From NCBI GenBank assembly GCA_017394475.1, contig JAFPYQ010000240.1:1-14635 (forward strand): a stretch of 14,635 nucleotides of DNA, read 5' to 3'. The notes below the pieces were generated by a model. The model did no database searches. It had not been told where the DNA came from and saw nothing but the letters and a program-made list of their open reading frames with translations. Each line of letters opens with the position of its first letter. Position 1 is the first letter of the stretch. This document shows positions 1 through 6,665 of the stretch, in pieces. Source of the DNA: Oscillospiraceae bacterium (lineage in GTDB: Bacteria; Bacillota; Clostridia; Oscillospirales; Ruminococcaceae). The translations under genes and the position numbers were made by a program.

Positions 1-206
1 CCGTAACAGAGAAGCCCGCTGAAACTCGAATGGGTTCCGGTAAGGGTTCTCCCGAGTACTGGGTAGCAGTCGTAAAGCCCGGAAGAGTTCTTTTCGAGAT
101 CGCAGGTGTTCCCGAGGAGACCGCAAGAGAGGCTATGCGTCTTGCAATGCACAAGCTCCCTATCAAGTGCAAGTTCATATCTAAGGAAAGTGAGGCGAGC
201 GAGTAA
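1..206 (+). CDS. rplP: 50S ribosomal protein L16, C-terminal part
   Basis: The first complete codon is at position 3 and the frame runs for 67 residues to a TAA at 204-206; the start lies outside the window. L16 sits near the peptidyl transferase centre and the A-site tRNA of the large subunit. The translation has the L16 glycine-rich GSGKG segment, followed by [16 protein letters not shown] and a helical [16 protein letters not shown] stretch, which are characteristic of the C-terminal half of the family. The stop codon overlaps the rpmC start by one base (TAATG), so the two genes are translationally coupled. Gene order rplP-rpmC-rpsQ is the usual S10 operon order. Identification is secure. 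Confidence 0.97.
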   Translation, partial: VTEKPAETRMGSGKGSPEYWVAVVKPGRVLFEIAGVPEETAREAMRLAMHKLPIKCKFISKESEASE

Positions 207-403
207 TGAAGGCAAGTGAAGTAAGAGATCTTACAGTTCAGGAGCTTGAGAATAAGCTCGCTGACCTCAAAAAAGAGCTTTTCGCTCTCAGATTCCAGCA
301 CGCGATCAACCAGCTCGACAATCCTGCTCGCCTTAAGGCTGTCAAGAAGGATATAGCAAGAGTGCTCACTATCCTGACAGAAAAGCAGAAAGCAGCGGAG
401 TAA
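206..403 (+). CDS. rpmC: 50S ribosomal protein L29
   Basis: This 65-residue protein has the typical L29 length and pattern: an N-terminal [18 protein letters not shown] segment, then LKKELFALRFQHAINQLDNPARLKAVKKDIARVLTIL, which matches the family's two-helix hairpin with the conserved LFxLRFQ and QLxNPxRLxxVxxxIAR elements. L29 binds 23S rRNA near the peptide exit tunnel. The ATG overlaps the last base of the rplP stop, so reinitiation is likely; a purine-rich GTGAGG lies just upstream inside rplP. The rpsQ gene follows after 15 nt. Confidence 0.97.
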   Translation: MKASEVRDLTVQELENKLADLKKELFALRFQHAINQLDNPARLKAVKKDIARVLTILTEKQKAAE

Positions 404-418
404 GATAGGAGGATCAAC

Positions 419-676
419 ATGGCTGAAAGAAATCTTAGAAAGACCAGAGTCGGCAAGGTAAAGTCCAACAAAATGGACAAGACGATCGTTGTTGACATTC
501 AGGATAATGTAAAGCATCCCCTTTACAAGAAGATCGTCAAGAGAACCATCCACCTCAAGGCTCATGATGAGAACAACGAGTGCAATATCGGCGACAGAGT
601 TGAGATCATGGAGACCCGTCCTCTTTCCAAGGACAAGAGATGGAGACTCGTCCGCATAATAGAGAAAGCTAAGTAA
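419..676 (+). CDS. rpsQ: 30S ribosomal protein S17
   Basis: This 85-residue protein has normal S17 length. S17 is a primary 16S rRNA-binding protein with an OB fold. Family features visible are [21 protein letters not shown] near the N-terminus, the central [16 protein letters not shown] segment, [21 protein letters not shown], and a basic C-terminus. A strong AGGAGG ribosome binding site at 407-412 precedes the ATG by 6 nt. It is the last gene of the S10 cluster here: a terminator follows within 20 nt, and the usual next gene, rplN, is missing. Confidence 0.97.
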   Translation: MAERNLRKTRVGKVKSNKMDKTIVVDIQDNVKHPLYKKIVKRTIHLKAHDENNECNIGDRVEIMETRPLSKDKRWRLVRIIEKAK

Positions 677-692
677 TTTGCTTTTGATGACT

Positions 693-733
693 GCTGCCGT
701 GCTGTTTGAAATGAACAGCACGGCAGCGTTTTT
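693..733 (+). terminator. Rho-independent terminator of the S10 operon
   Basis: A 14-bp perfect GC-rich stem (693-706 with 714-727) closes a 7-nt loop and is followed by G and five T residues. It lies 16 nt after the rpsQ stop and is a canonical intrinsic terminator. It marks the end of ribosomal protein transcription at this locus. Confidence 0.93.
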
Positions 734-760
734 GTATTACTACTGTGATAAGGATTTTTA

Positions 761-813
761 TTCAGTCAAATTTTATTCAAATGTATTTGAATAAAATTTG
801 ACTGAATTTTTTT
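761..813. repeat. AT-rich perfect palindrome with T-tail
   Basis: Two 22-nt arms (761-782 and 785-806) are exact reverse complements separated by only GT. Seven T residues follow at 807-813. The arms are very AT-rich, unlike the GC-rich terminator 30 nt upstream. It could serve as a second transcription stop, be an AT-rich cruciform, or be a remnant of a small non-autonomous mobile element. No gene overlaps it. The sequence alone does not decide between these. Confidence 0.8.
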
Positions 814-885
814 GAACTGTAAAACGTAAATAAAGCCTTTGTTATCAATAAACGATTACAAAACGAATACATTTGGAAAAAGCGC

Positions 886-914
886 TTGACAATGCATCGT
901 ATTTGTGATATAAC
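886..914 (+). promoter_or_regulatory. Sigma-A promoter of the GntR-ABC operon
   Basis: A perfect -35 TTGACA (886-891) is followed after 17 bp by a -10 TATAAC (909-914) that carries an extended -10 TG at 906-907. Transcription should start near 920, giving a leader of about 55 nt before the GntR-family gene. The YtrA-like inverted repeat begins inside the -10 element. Confidence 0.88.
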
Positions 915-937
915 TGTATTAACACATGTAGTACAGT
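913..937. promoter_or_regulatory. Putative YtrA-type operator (autoregulation)
   Basis: The inverted repeat ACTGTA (913-918), 13 bp, TACAGT (932-937) has perfect outer arms plus additional matching inner TA/TA positions. It overlaps the -10 element and the predicted start site, where a bound repressor would block RNA polymerase. As I recall, the Bacillus subtilis YtrA operator is AGTGTA-13 bp-TACACT, so spacing and five of six arm bases agree. The next gene encodes a YtrA-subfamily protein, which supports autoregulation. Binding itself is inferred. Confidence 0.7.
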
Positions 938-975
938 GGGTTTTAACATAAATGACCTTTCACTAAAGGGGTGAT

Positions 976-1344
976 ATGATGATAAAGATCGATCCCCAAA
1001 GCAGGATACCTATTTACGAACAGATATATAACGGGATAATCGAGCTTGCAGCGCAGGGGCTTATCCACCCGGGCGATAAGCTCCCGTCGGTGAGGGATGT
1101 TTCCAAATCCAACAGCGTGAATCCCAATACTGTTTCCAAGGCATTCTCCGTTCTTGAAAAGGACGGGATAATCTATTCGGTGCCCGGCAGAGGAACTTTC
1201 CTTTCAGAGGGTCACGGGGACGTTATTTTCAAAAATGCCGTGAACGAATTCAGGTTAGCCGCTCAAAAGGCTTACAGGAGCGGACTTTCACAGGATGATA
1301 TGATGGATATCGTCCGTGAAACGGCACAGAGACCGGAGAGTTGA
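976..1344 (+). CDS. GntR family transcriptional regulator, YtrA subfamily
   Basis: At 122 residues this is the typical short YtrA-type GntR protein: a winged helix-turn-helix of about 70 residues plus a short helical tail and no large effector domain. Visible family motifs are IDPQSRIPIYEQIYNGI (residues 5-21), the DNA-binding GDKLPSVRDVSKSNSVNPNTVSKAF (33-57) and wing residues GRGTF (71-75). Such proteins usually repress an adjacent ABC transporter operon. The ribosome binding site AAGGGGTGA (966-974) lies 4 nt from this ATG but about 7 nt from the next in-frame ATG at 979, so the true start may be 979 (121 residues). The ATPase gene begins 2 nt after the stop, so the genes are co-transcribed. 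The promoter and operator upstream suggest autorepression. Confidence 0.92.
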   Translation: MMIKIDPQSRIPIYEQIYNGIIELAAQGLIHPGDKLPSVRDVSKSNSVNPNTVSKAFSVLEKDGIIYSVPGRGTFLSEGHGDVIFKNAVNEFRLAAQKAYRSGLSQDDMMDIVRETAQRPES

Positions 1345-1346
1345 TT

Positions 1347-2246
1347 ATGATAGATCTGAAAAACGTTGTAAAAAGATTTGATGATTTTACCGCTCTTGAC
1401 GGCGTTGATCTCACGATACCTACGGGCACATCATTCGGTCTGCTGGGTTCCAACGGAGCAGGCAAATCCACCATACTGAGGCTCCTGAGCGGTATATATA
1501 AGGCAGAGAGCGGCGAGGTGCTGGTGGACGGAGAGGAAGTGTTCGACCATGAGAAGGTCAAGGAACGTGTGTTCTTCATCGATGATGAGACCGTACAGTT
1601 CGGGCATTTCACCCTGAAGGAGCTGAAGGACTATTACAAGGGCTTCTATCCCAAGTTTTCGGAGGAGATGTTCAAGCAGCTTGCAGAGAGAGTAAAGCTG
1701 CCTATGGACAAAAAGACAGATACCTTTTCAAAGGGTATGAAGCGCCAGGCGATAGTCATAACAGGCCTTGCCTGCGGTACGGATTATCTTCTGCTGGATG
1801 AAGCCTTCGACGGGCTTGACCCCACCATGCGCATCATTGTCAAGAAAATGCTGGTGGATGCCATCATCGACAGAGGGCTCACCACTATCATCTCCTCCCA
1901 TAACCTGAAGGAGATAAACGAGGTCTGCGACAGTGTGGCACTGCTGCACCGCGGAAAGATACTGTTCAGCCGCGACCTTGACAGCGTGAAGGGAAATATC
2001 CACAAGGTGCAGTGTGCATTCCCACAGGAGTATACGAGAGAAGCCTTTGAGAATGCTGAGATACTCCACTATGAGCGCAACGGCAGCGTGCATTACTTTA
2101 TCATAAAAGGCTCCGAGGATGAGATAAGGGAGTATTTCGGACCGAAGTCACCGCTCATTCTGGATATAATCCCCATGACCCTCGAAGAGATATTCATCTA
2201 CGAAATGGAAGGTCTGGGATATTCTGCCGAAGAACTTGATAAATGA
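1347..2246 (+). CDS. ABC transporter ATP-binding protein (YtrB-like)
   Basis: This 299-residue protein is the nucleotide-binding subunit of an ABC exporter and would power the permease encoded next. Counting from ATG 1347, visible motifs are Walker A GSNGAGKST (34-42), a variant signature FSKGMKRQ in place of LSGGQ, Walker B YLLLDEAFDGLDP and the H-loop SSHNLKEI. The Q-loop region reads FFIDDETVQFGHFT, a pattern I associate with YtrB/EcsA-like ATPases coupled to GntR regulators. A C-terminal extension of about 90 residues follows the ATPase core. The start at 1347 is preferred because GGAGAG (1335-1340) lies 6 nt upstream; an in-frame TTG at 1341 would abut that site. The gene begins 2 nt after the regulator's stop. 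The exported substrate is unknown; relatives respond to cell-wall antibiotics. Confidence 0.93.
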   Translation: MIDLKNVVKRFDDFTALDGVDLTIPTGTSFGLLGSNGAGKSTILRLLSGIYKAESGEVLVDGEEVFDHEKVKERVFFIDDETVQFGHFTLKELKDYYKGFYPKFSEEMFKQLAERVKLPMDKKTDTFSKGMKRQAIVITGLACGTDYLLLDEAFDGLDPTMRIIVKKMLVDAIIDRGLTTIISSHNLKEINEVCDSVALLHRGKILFSRDLDSVKGNIHKVQCAFPQEYTREAFENAEILHYERNGSVHYFIIKGSEDEIREYFGPKSPLILDIIPMTLEEIFIYEMEGLGYSAEELDK

Positions 2247-2292
2247 GTGAGACTGCCGATACGGTAAGTTCTATGATAAAAGGGTGTTTGTT

Positions 2293-4629
2293 ATGAATGA
2301 ACAACAGACCATAAGGTCTCATATATTCACGCAGAGATCGTTCCATAACGGCGTGCAGAACGTCCTGCGTGAAAAGCGTATGCTGATAGTGCTCACGGTG
2401 CTGCACTTTGCTGCTGCTCCGCTGATCACGCTCATAGCACTGGGTCAGATTCTTATATCGCACATGGAGCCTGAGATCGAGGTATATGCAGGAATAGGCG
2501 TATGCACCACCGGTGCTGCATGCCTGTGGGGCATAGCCTGCGCATTCACTGCCATGCCATACCTGTACAAGCGGACAACTGTGGATATGCGCCTTTCGCT
2601 GCCCATGAGCTCGACACAGCGCTTCGCATCGGATTATCTTTCGGGATTGTTCGTATATATGGCGCCGTTCCTTGTAAATCAGGCGCTCACATCATTACTT
2701 CTGCTTTTAGGGCACATCCTCTGTGACGGACGGGATTATGTCTATCACTATCACAGTCGTGAGGCTGTAAGGTGGCACTGTGATATATTCGGGACTGCAG
2801 CCTCCTACTATTTCAGGATATTGTTTGCGGCAGTGCTCATCATGATAATGTTCTACACCATAAGCGTGCTCACTATGACCTTCTGCGGCTCGCTGATGGA
2901 GAATATCTGCTATACTGCCATGTTCAATGCTCTGGTGCCTGCGGTCATAGCTCTTGTGAGCTATGCTGTATCAGAGGCAGTCAAGGGTGCTGTGTTTGAG
3001 GGGCTGTGCTTTGTGCTTCTGCCCTATACCTCCCCTCTGGGCGGGTGCATATACTATATCATGATGATGGAAGAAGACAGTACGTTCATTGAATATGCCA
3101 TGTGGGCTCTGGGCTTTATATTCTGCACGCTTGTATATCTGGGCCTTGCGTTCTGGCTCTACAAGAAGCGTTCGGTTAAGGCTGAATACACAGGAAAGCC
3201 CATTGTATATACGGCGTTCTACCATGTATTGATGGTGCTTGCTGTGGCATGCGTGGTCTATGGTTTCATGAGCATAGATGAGGATATGTTCATCGCATCC
3301 GTTATCGTTTCTGCCATCGGATACCTTGTTATGTCGGTGATAAAGAACAGGGGATTCAAAAAGTTCGGCAAGGTAGTGCTCTCCTTTGTGGTGACCTATG
3401 TTGCCATTATAGGTTCATATCTGCTCATCATCGGAACGGAGTGCTTTGGCGCAGGCAGATTTGTGCCCGATCCTATGACTGTTCAGCGCTGCTATATAAA
3501 CTATCTGGGTTTTGACGACAGGGTATATTCAAGCAGTATGAGCCTTGAATATTCCCAGACCGGTGCCATGTTCACCGATAAGGACAACATCAGGACAGTG
3601 ACCGATCTTCACAGATATATAATAGATGCAGGCGAAGAAGATATCGAGGGCGAAAATGAAGTGATCAGCTTCTGCATAGTTTACAAGACGATGCTGGGCA
3701 GGACAATAATGCGCGAATACAGGATCCCTGCAGATGTGATGACCGACAAGCTGATAGCACTCGATACCACGGATGAGATGAAGACTGCCCGCATAAAGAA
3801 GGCAACGGCGGAAATATGGCGGGCGGCAAGAAGGATCAGGGAGGTCCGCACACGCAGAGGATCGGGTATGCCCGAAAGCAGGTGGGATATTTCAGTTTCT
3901 GCGATGTATGTAACAGATGCGAATACACAGTATATCCGTGAGCCTGTCATGTCCGACAGCTTCTATTCCGGGCTTATAGATGCCCTTGCGAAGGATATAA
4001 GGGCGGAGACTCCCGATCAGTATTTCGGAAGGACCAAGTCAAGGATGGGCTACCTCAATGTGGGCAGTTATTCCATCACCATAACAGAGGATTATACAAA
4101 TACGCTGTCATTCCTGCAGGGCTATGGTATCAACGGCATCCCTGTCATTGACAGGGAAATGGCAGAGTCTCTGCTGTATAACTTTACCATCAACCTCACC
4201 AACAATGAGCTGGAGGAATACATTGACGGGGAACACAACCCTCTTTATACCGGATACGAGAGTTATAATTCCAACGATTACAACACCATAACGGTCACGA
4301 CCAAAAACCTTTACACCGAAGAGCTGATCGATATCATCACTCATTCAAGGAAACATTCCGTGTCGGAAAACGGCAAATTCCTTATCTCTCTTGGAAACGG
4401 CACAGCGATACCGGATGAAAGCTGCAATGAACTGGTAAGGGATATATATATATCTAATGTCATGAACAAAATAATATATGGAGTTGCCTATGATTACAGA
4501 GAGGACAGTTATTCCCTCTTCCTCATGAAATTCGCGGAATTTTACAAGGACAGGATAATCGAAAGATACGGTAAGGATATGTATGATGTCCTTGTTACTT
4601 ACGCAAGGACAGGGTATAGAGTGATGTAA
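2293..4629 (+). CDS. ABC-2 type permease with large C-terminal domain
   Basis: This 778-residue membrane protein is most likely the permease partner of the preceding ATPase. Roughly ten hydrophobic segments lie in residues 30-381 (about 30-55, 64-92, 115-141, 170-196, 205-228, 233-257, 266-291, 307-327, 331-350, 358-381). An SLPMSSTQRF element (102-111) between the second and third resembles the LP motif of ABC-2 permeases. The remaining 395 residues are soluble and I cannot assign a domain; their side of the membrane is unclear because the helix count is uncertain. The ATG at 2293 is chosen because AAAAGGG (2278-2284) ends 8 nt before it; the in-frame GTG at 2284 overlaps that site. The gap from the ATPase gene is 46 nt with no terminator. 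It is about twice the size of usual ABC-2 permeases. Confidence 0.82.
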   Translation: MNEQQTIRSHIFTQRSFHNGVQNVLREKRMLIVLTVLHFAAAPLITLIALGQILISHMEPEIEVYAGIGVCTTGAACLWGIACAFTAMPYLYKRTTVDMRLSLPMSSTQRFASDYLSGLFVYMAPFLVNQALTSLLLLLGHILCDGRDYVYHYHSREAVRWHCDIFGTAASYYFRILFAAVLIMIMFYTISVLTMTFCGSLMENICYTAMFNALVPAVIALVSYAVSEAVKGAVFEGLCFVLLPYTSPLGGCIYYIMMMEEDSTFIEYAMWALGFIFCTLVYLGLAFWLYKKRSVKAEYTGKPIVYTAFYHVLMVLAVACVVYGFMSIDEDMFIASVIVSAIGYLVMSVIKNRGFKKFGKVVLSFVVTYVAIIGSYLLIIGTECFGAGRFVPDPMTVQRCYINYLGFDDRVYSSSMSLEYSQTGAMFTDKDNIRTVTDLHRYIIDAGEEDIEGENEVISFCIVYKTMLGRTIMREYRIPADVMTDKLIALDTTDEMKTARIKKATAEIWRAARRIREVRTRRGSGMPESRWDISVSAMYVTDANTQYIREPVMSDSFYSGLIDALAKDIRAETPDQYFGRTKSRMGYLNVGSYSITITEDYTNTLSFLQGYGINGIPVIDREMAESLLYNFTINLTNNELEEYIDGEHNPLYTGYESYNSNDYNTITVTTKNLYTEELIDIITHSRKHSVSENGKFLISLGNGTAIPDESCNELVRDIYISNVMNKIIYGVAYDYREDSYSLFLMKFAEFYKDRIIERYGKDMYDVLVTYARTGYRVM

Positions 4630-4662
4630 AGCATGAGACGCATCCCGCATGACAGATGAAGT

Positions 4663-4692
4663 AAAAGCTCCTCGTGAAAACGGGGAGCTTTC
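4663..4692. terminator. Bidirectional terminator between convergent genes
   Basis: An 11-bp stem with one G-T pair (4664-4674 with 4681-4691) closes a TGAAAA loop. It sits between the permease stop at 4629 and the mscS stop at 4696. A run of T follows on each strand (TTT inside the plus-strand arm, TTTT on the minus strand), so it probably serves both genes. Confidence 0.8.
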
Positions 4693-4695
4693 GTG

Positions 4696-5652
4696 TTACT
4701 TAGTGTCTGTATCCGTGCGCTTGTTCAGCATCACCTGCGGGAAGGGTATCGTTATGCCCTGTGCGTCAAATTCATCCTTTACGCCCTCTATCAGGTCAAA
4801 ATACACTGTCCAGTAGTTGGCGGTGTTTGTCCATACGCGGACGGTAAATATCACACCGCTGTCGGCAAGCTCGGATACACGGGCAAATTCATCTTCATTA
4901 TGCAGTACCATCGGGTGTGCTGCAATTACTTTTTTAAGAGCCGCCTGTGCCTTTTTCAGATCCGTGCTGTAGTCCACGCTGAATTTAAGATCAACGCGGC
5001 GCATGTGTTCCTTGCTGAAATTTACAAGGGTGGATGAGGAGAGCTGACCGTTGGGGATGTAGATCACCTTGTTGTCAAGAGTCTTTATCTCCGTGGTCAT
5101 TATGCCGATGCGGGAAACATTTCCCTCTACGCCCTGGCAGCTTATGTAATGTCCCTTTTCAAAGGGCTTGGTGAACAGTATTATAAACCCGCCTGCCACA
5201 TTTGAAAGGCTGTTCTGCAGTGCGAGGCCTATGGCAACTGATGCCGCACCAATGACGGTTATTATGGAGGTCATAGGGACGCCCAGCACCGACAGGGATA
5301 TGACTATTACTATGGCGGTGAGGATAATGTTGAAAAGTGAGGTGAGGAAGTCGGTGGCGGTCTTGTCCACCTTGGTCTTTTTGGCCGCCTTGTCTATCAG
5401 CTTTACTATTATGGATGTGATTATCCGCCCCACGATGTAGATGATCACGGCCACAAGGATAGTGGGGATAAAGCCTATCACCGCATTGGCGAAATCAGCC
5501 AGCACATCCTTGTTGATATTGCCCGTGGATACGGCTTCCACCACGTTCTCCGCCTTTTCTGCTATCACAGAGCCGTCCACAGCGTTGCTTTCCTCTACAG
5601 CCTGTGTGACTTCCTCCGTTGCTGTTTCCGTAAGCATAGTTAATATTTTCAT
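4696..5652 (-). CDS. mscS: Small-conductance mechanosensitive channel, MscS family
   Basis: This 318-residue protein fits the MscS family, whose channels open under membrane tension to release solutes during hypo-osmotic shock. After a hydrophilic acidic N-terminus, hydrophobic helices span about residues 52-87 and 102-132. The pore-lining TM3 follows as GAASVAIGLALQNSLSNVAG (135-154), with the Ala/Gly packing and the Asn-rich kink typical of the family. The beta domain then reads VEGNVSRIGIMTTEIKTLDNKVIYIPNGQL (175-204), and the alpha/beta C-terminal domain ends in IPFPQ (302-306). A GAGGT ribosome binding site (5659-5663, minus) is 6 nt from the ATG. The gene lies 49 nt downstream of the 5702-6466 gene with no terminator between, so the two probably form an operon from the promoter at 6499-6527. 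Confidence 0.94.
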   Translation of the reverse strand: MKILTMLTETATEEVTQAVEESNAVDGSVIAEKAENVVEAVSTGNINKDVLADFANAVIGFIPTILVAVIIYIVGRIITSIIVKLIDKAAKKTKVDKTATDFLTSLFNIILTAIVIVISLSVLGVPMTSIITVIGAASVAIGLALQNSLSNVAGGFIILFTKPFEKGHYISCQGVEGNVSRIGIMTTEIKTLDNKVIYIPNGQLSSSTLVNFSKEHMRRVDLKFSVDYSTDLKKAQAALKKVIAAHPMVLHNEDEFARVSELADSGVIFTVRVWTNTANYWTVYFDLIEGVKDEFDAQGITIPFPQVMLNKRTDTDTK

Positions 5653-5701
5653 CGGTATACCTCGTTTATGATGTTTTTTTGCTGTTCTTTTACAGCCGGA
5701 C

Positions 5702-6466
5702 CTATTTCCTTCTCATCTTGATGAATTTCCACAGGTTGCGGATGACTATTATCCCCAGAGCGATTATCAGGATGTAGAACAGGACGTATGCGCCCAAAGA
5801 GAGTATTCCCGTGGGGGTCTTCAGCCGATGCGCCATGTCCGCATTATCCGAATGGAACTTGTATTCCGCGGCGTTGCCCTTTGCGGTGAGGGTGTTGCGT
5901 TCATCTTCCACAAGGGTGCTGACAGCAGTGTCCGTGACTTCCAGCACTTCACCCGCTGCGGAGATGTATGCACATCTGAACCGCCCGAATTTTTTGTAAA
6001 GTAAGCCGGTATTCACTGCCTCTTTGTTCTTTTTGCCCTTCGGGATATCTTGTATCACATATTCCTCTTCAAGCACCTTCCCATTCTCATCCGCCCGTAT
6101 ATAAAGAGCGCTGCCGTATCTGAAATGCAAAGACAGGCTCATATAGCCATCCGCATTATAGGCGGCGATTTCGGTATCGGCGCTGATATTCACGGGATCG
6201 TCCGTATCGTCTGATGAGAATACGGGCAGGCAGGTGTCCTGCAGTTCGGTGTAGTATCCGCTGTCAGGGGATATTTTCCCCAGAATATCAACATAGGCAG
6301 TCCCTGCGGGGGCTCCCGACATATCAAAAGTGATGATGACAGAGTCGGTGCCTGCTGTTTCCTCCGCATGCGCTGTAAACGGCGGGAAAAGCATCATCAG
6401 CAGAGCACAGAGCACTGTATAAAGCGTTTTGCATCGTATATCCATAGGTCTGCGGTCATAGGGCAT
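5702..6466 (-). CDS. Secreted, membrane-anchored protein of unknown function
   Basis: I do not recognise this 254-residue protein. It has a signal peptide (CKTLYTVLCALLMMLFPPFTAHA, residues 12-34, cleavage likely after AHA), an extracytoplasmic region of about 185 residues with beta-strand-like patterns (SVIITFDMSGAPAGTAYVDIL; GYMSLSLHFRYGSALYI), one C-terminal membrane helix (about 224-245) and a basic tail KFIKMRRK. This is a type I topology with the bulk outside the cell. No good ribosome binding site precedes this ATG; an in-frame ATG at 6445 (residue 8) is equally possible and gives a more compact signal peptide. A strong promoter at 6499-6527 supports expression. It sits upstream of mscS on the same strand, but a functional link is not shown. 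Confidence 0.75.
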   Translation of the reverse strand: MPYDRRPMDIRCKTLYTVLCALLMMLFPPFTAHAEETAGTDSVIITFDMSGAPAGTAYVDILGKISPDSGYYTELQDTCLPVFSSDDTDDPVNISADTEIAAYNADGYMSLSLHFRYGSALYIRADENGKVLEEEYVIQDIPKGKKNKEAVNTGLLYKKFGRFRCAYISAAGEVLEVTDTAVSTLVEDERNTLTAKGNAAEYKFHSDNADMAHRLKTPTGILSLGAYVLFYILIIALGIIVIRNLWKFIKMRRK

Positions 6467-6498
6467 TATGGTTTTCGGTCAGGTCTTGAACATTTTCC

Positions 6499-6527
6499 AT
6501 TATATCACAAGTCAGACAAAAATGCAA
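6499..6527 (-). promoter_or_regulatory. Sigma-A promoter of the minus-strand operon (unknown protein + mscS)
   Basis: Reading the minus strand, -35 TTGCAT (6522-6527) and -10 TATAAT (6499-6504) are separated by 17 bp, with TG one base upstream of the -10. Transcription should start near 6492, about 26 nt before the ATG at 6466. The -35 and the TGTGATATAAT core are the same as in the promoter at 12058-12086. Confidence 0.87.
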
Positions 6528-6547
6528 GCATCTGCAGCTCAGCCTGC

Positions 6548-6576
6548 TTGACATTTGTCGGGAAATCGAATATAAT
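6548..6576 (+). promoter_or_regulatory. Sigma-A promoter of the chemoreceptor gene
   Basis: Perfect consensus -35 TTGACA (6548-6553) and -10 TATAAT (6571-6576) are spaced by 17 bp. Transcription should start near 6583, giving a leader of about 80 nt. This is a housekeeping promoter, not a sigma-D/flagellar one. It is divergent from the minus-strand promoter, with the two -35 boxes 20 bp apart. Confidence 0.9.
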
Positions 6577-6665
6577 AGTATAAATGGGTGTTCATACTCT
6601 CTCTGAACGGATAACAGCAAGAGAAGGGCAGAACAGATCACGGTTTTGATGTTTTGGGACTTGAT

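Noticed and set aside
5653..5701. GCTGT/ACAGC hairpin next to seven T residues between the unknown gene and mscS
   Set aside because: On the transcribed minus strand the hairpin is followed by A residues, not T, so it is not a terminator and the two genes are likely co-transcribed.
6583..6665. Leader of the chemoreceptor gene considered as a c-di-GMP riboswitch
   Set aside because: Only a weak GTTCA/TGAAC hairpin is visible, and none of the conserved riboswitch core sequence is present.
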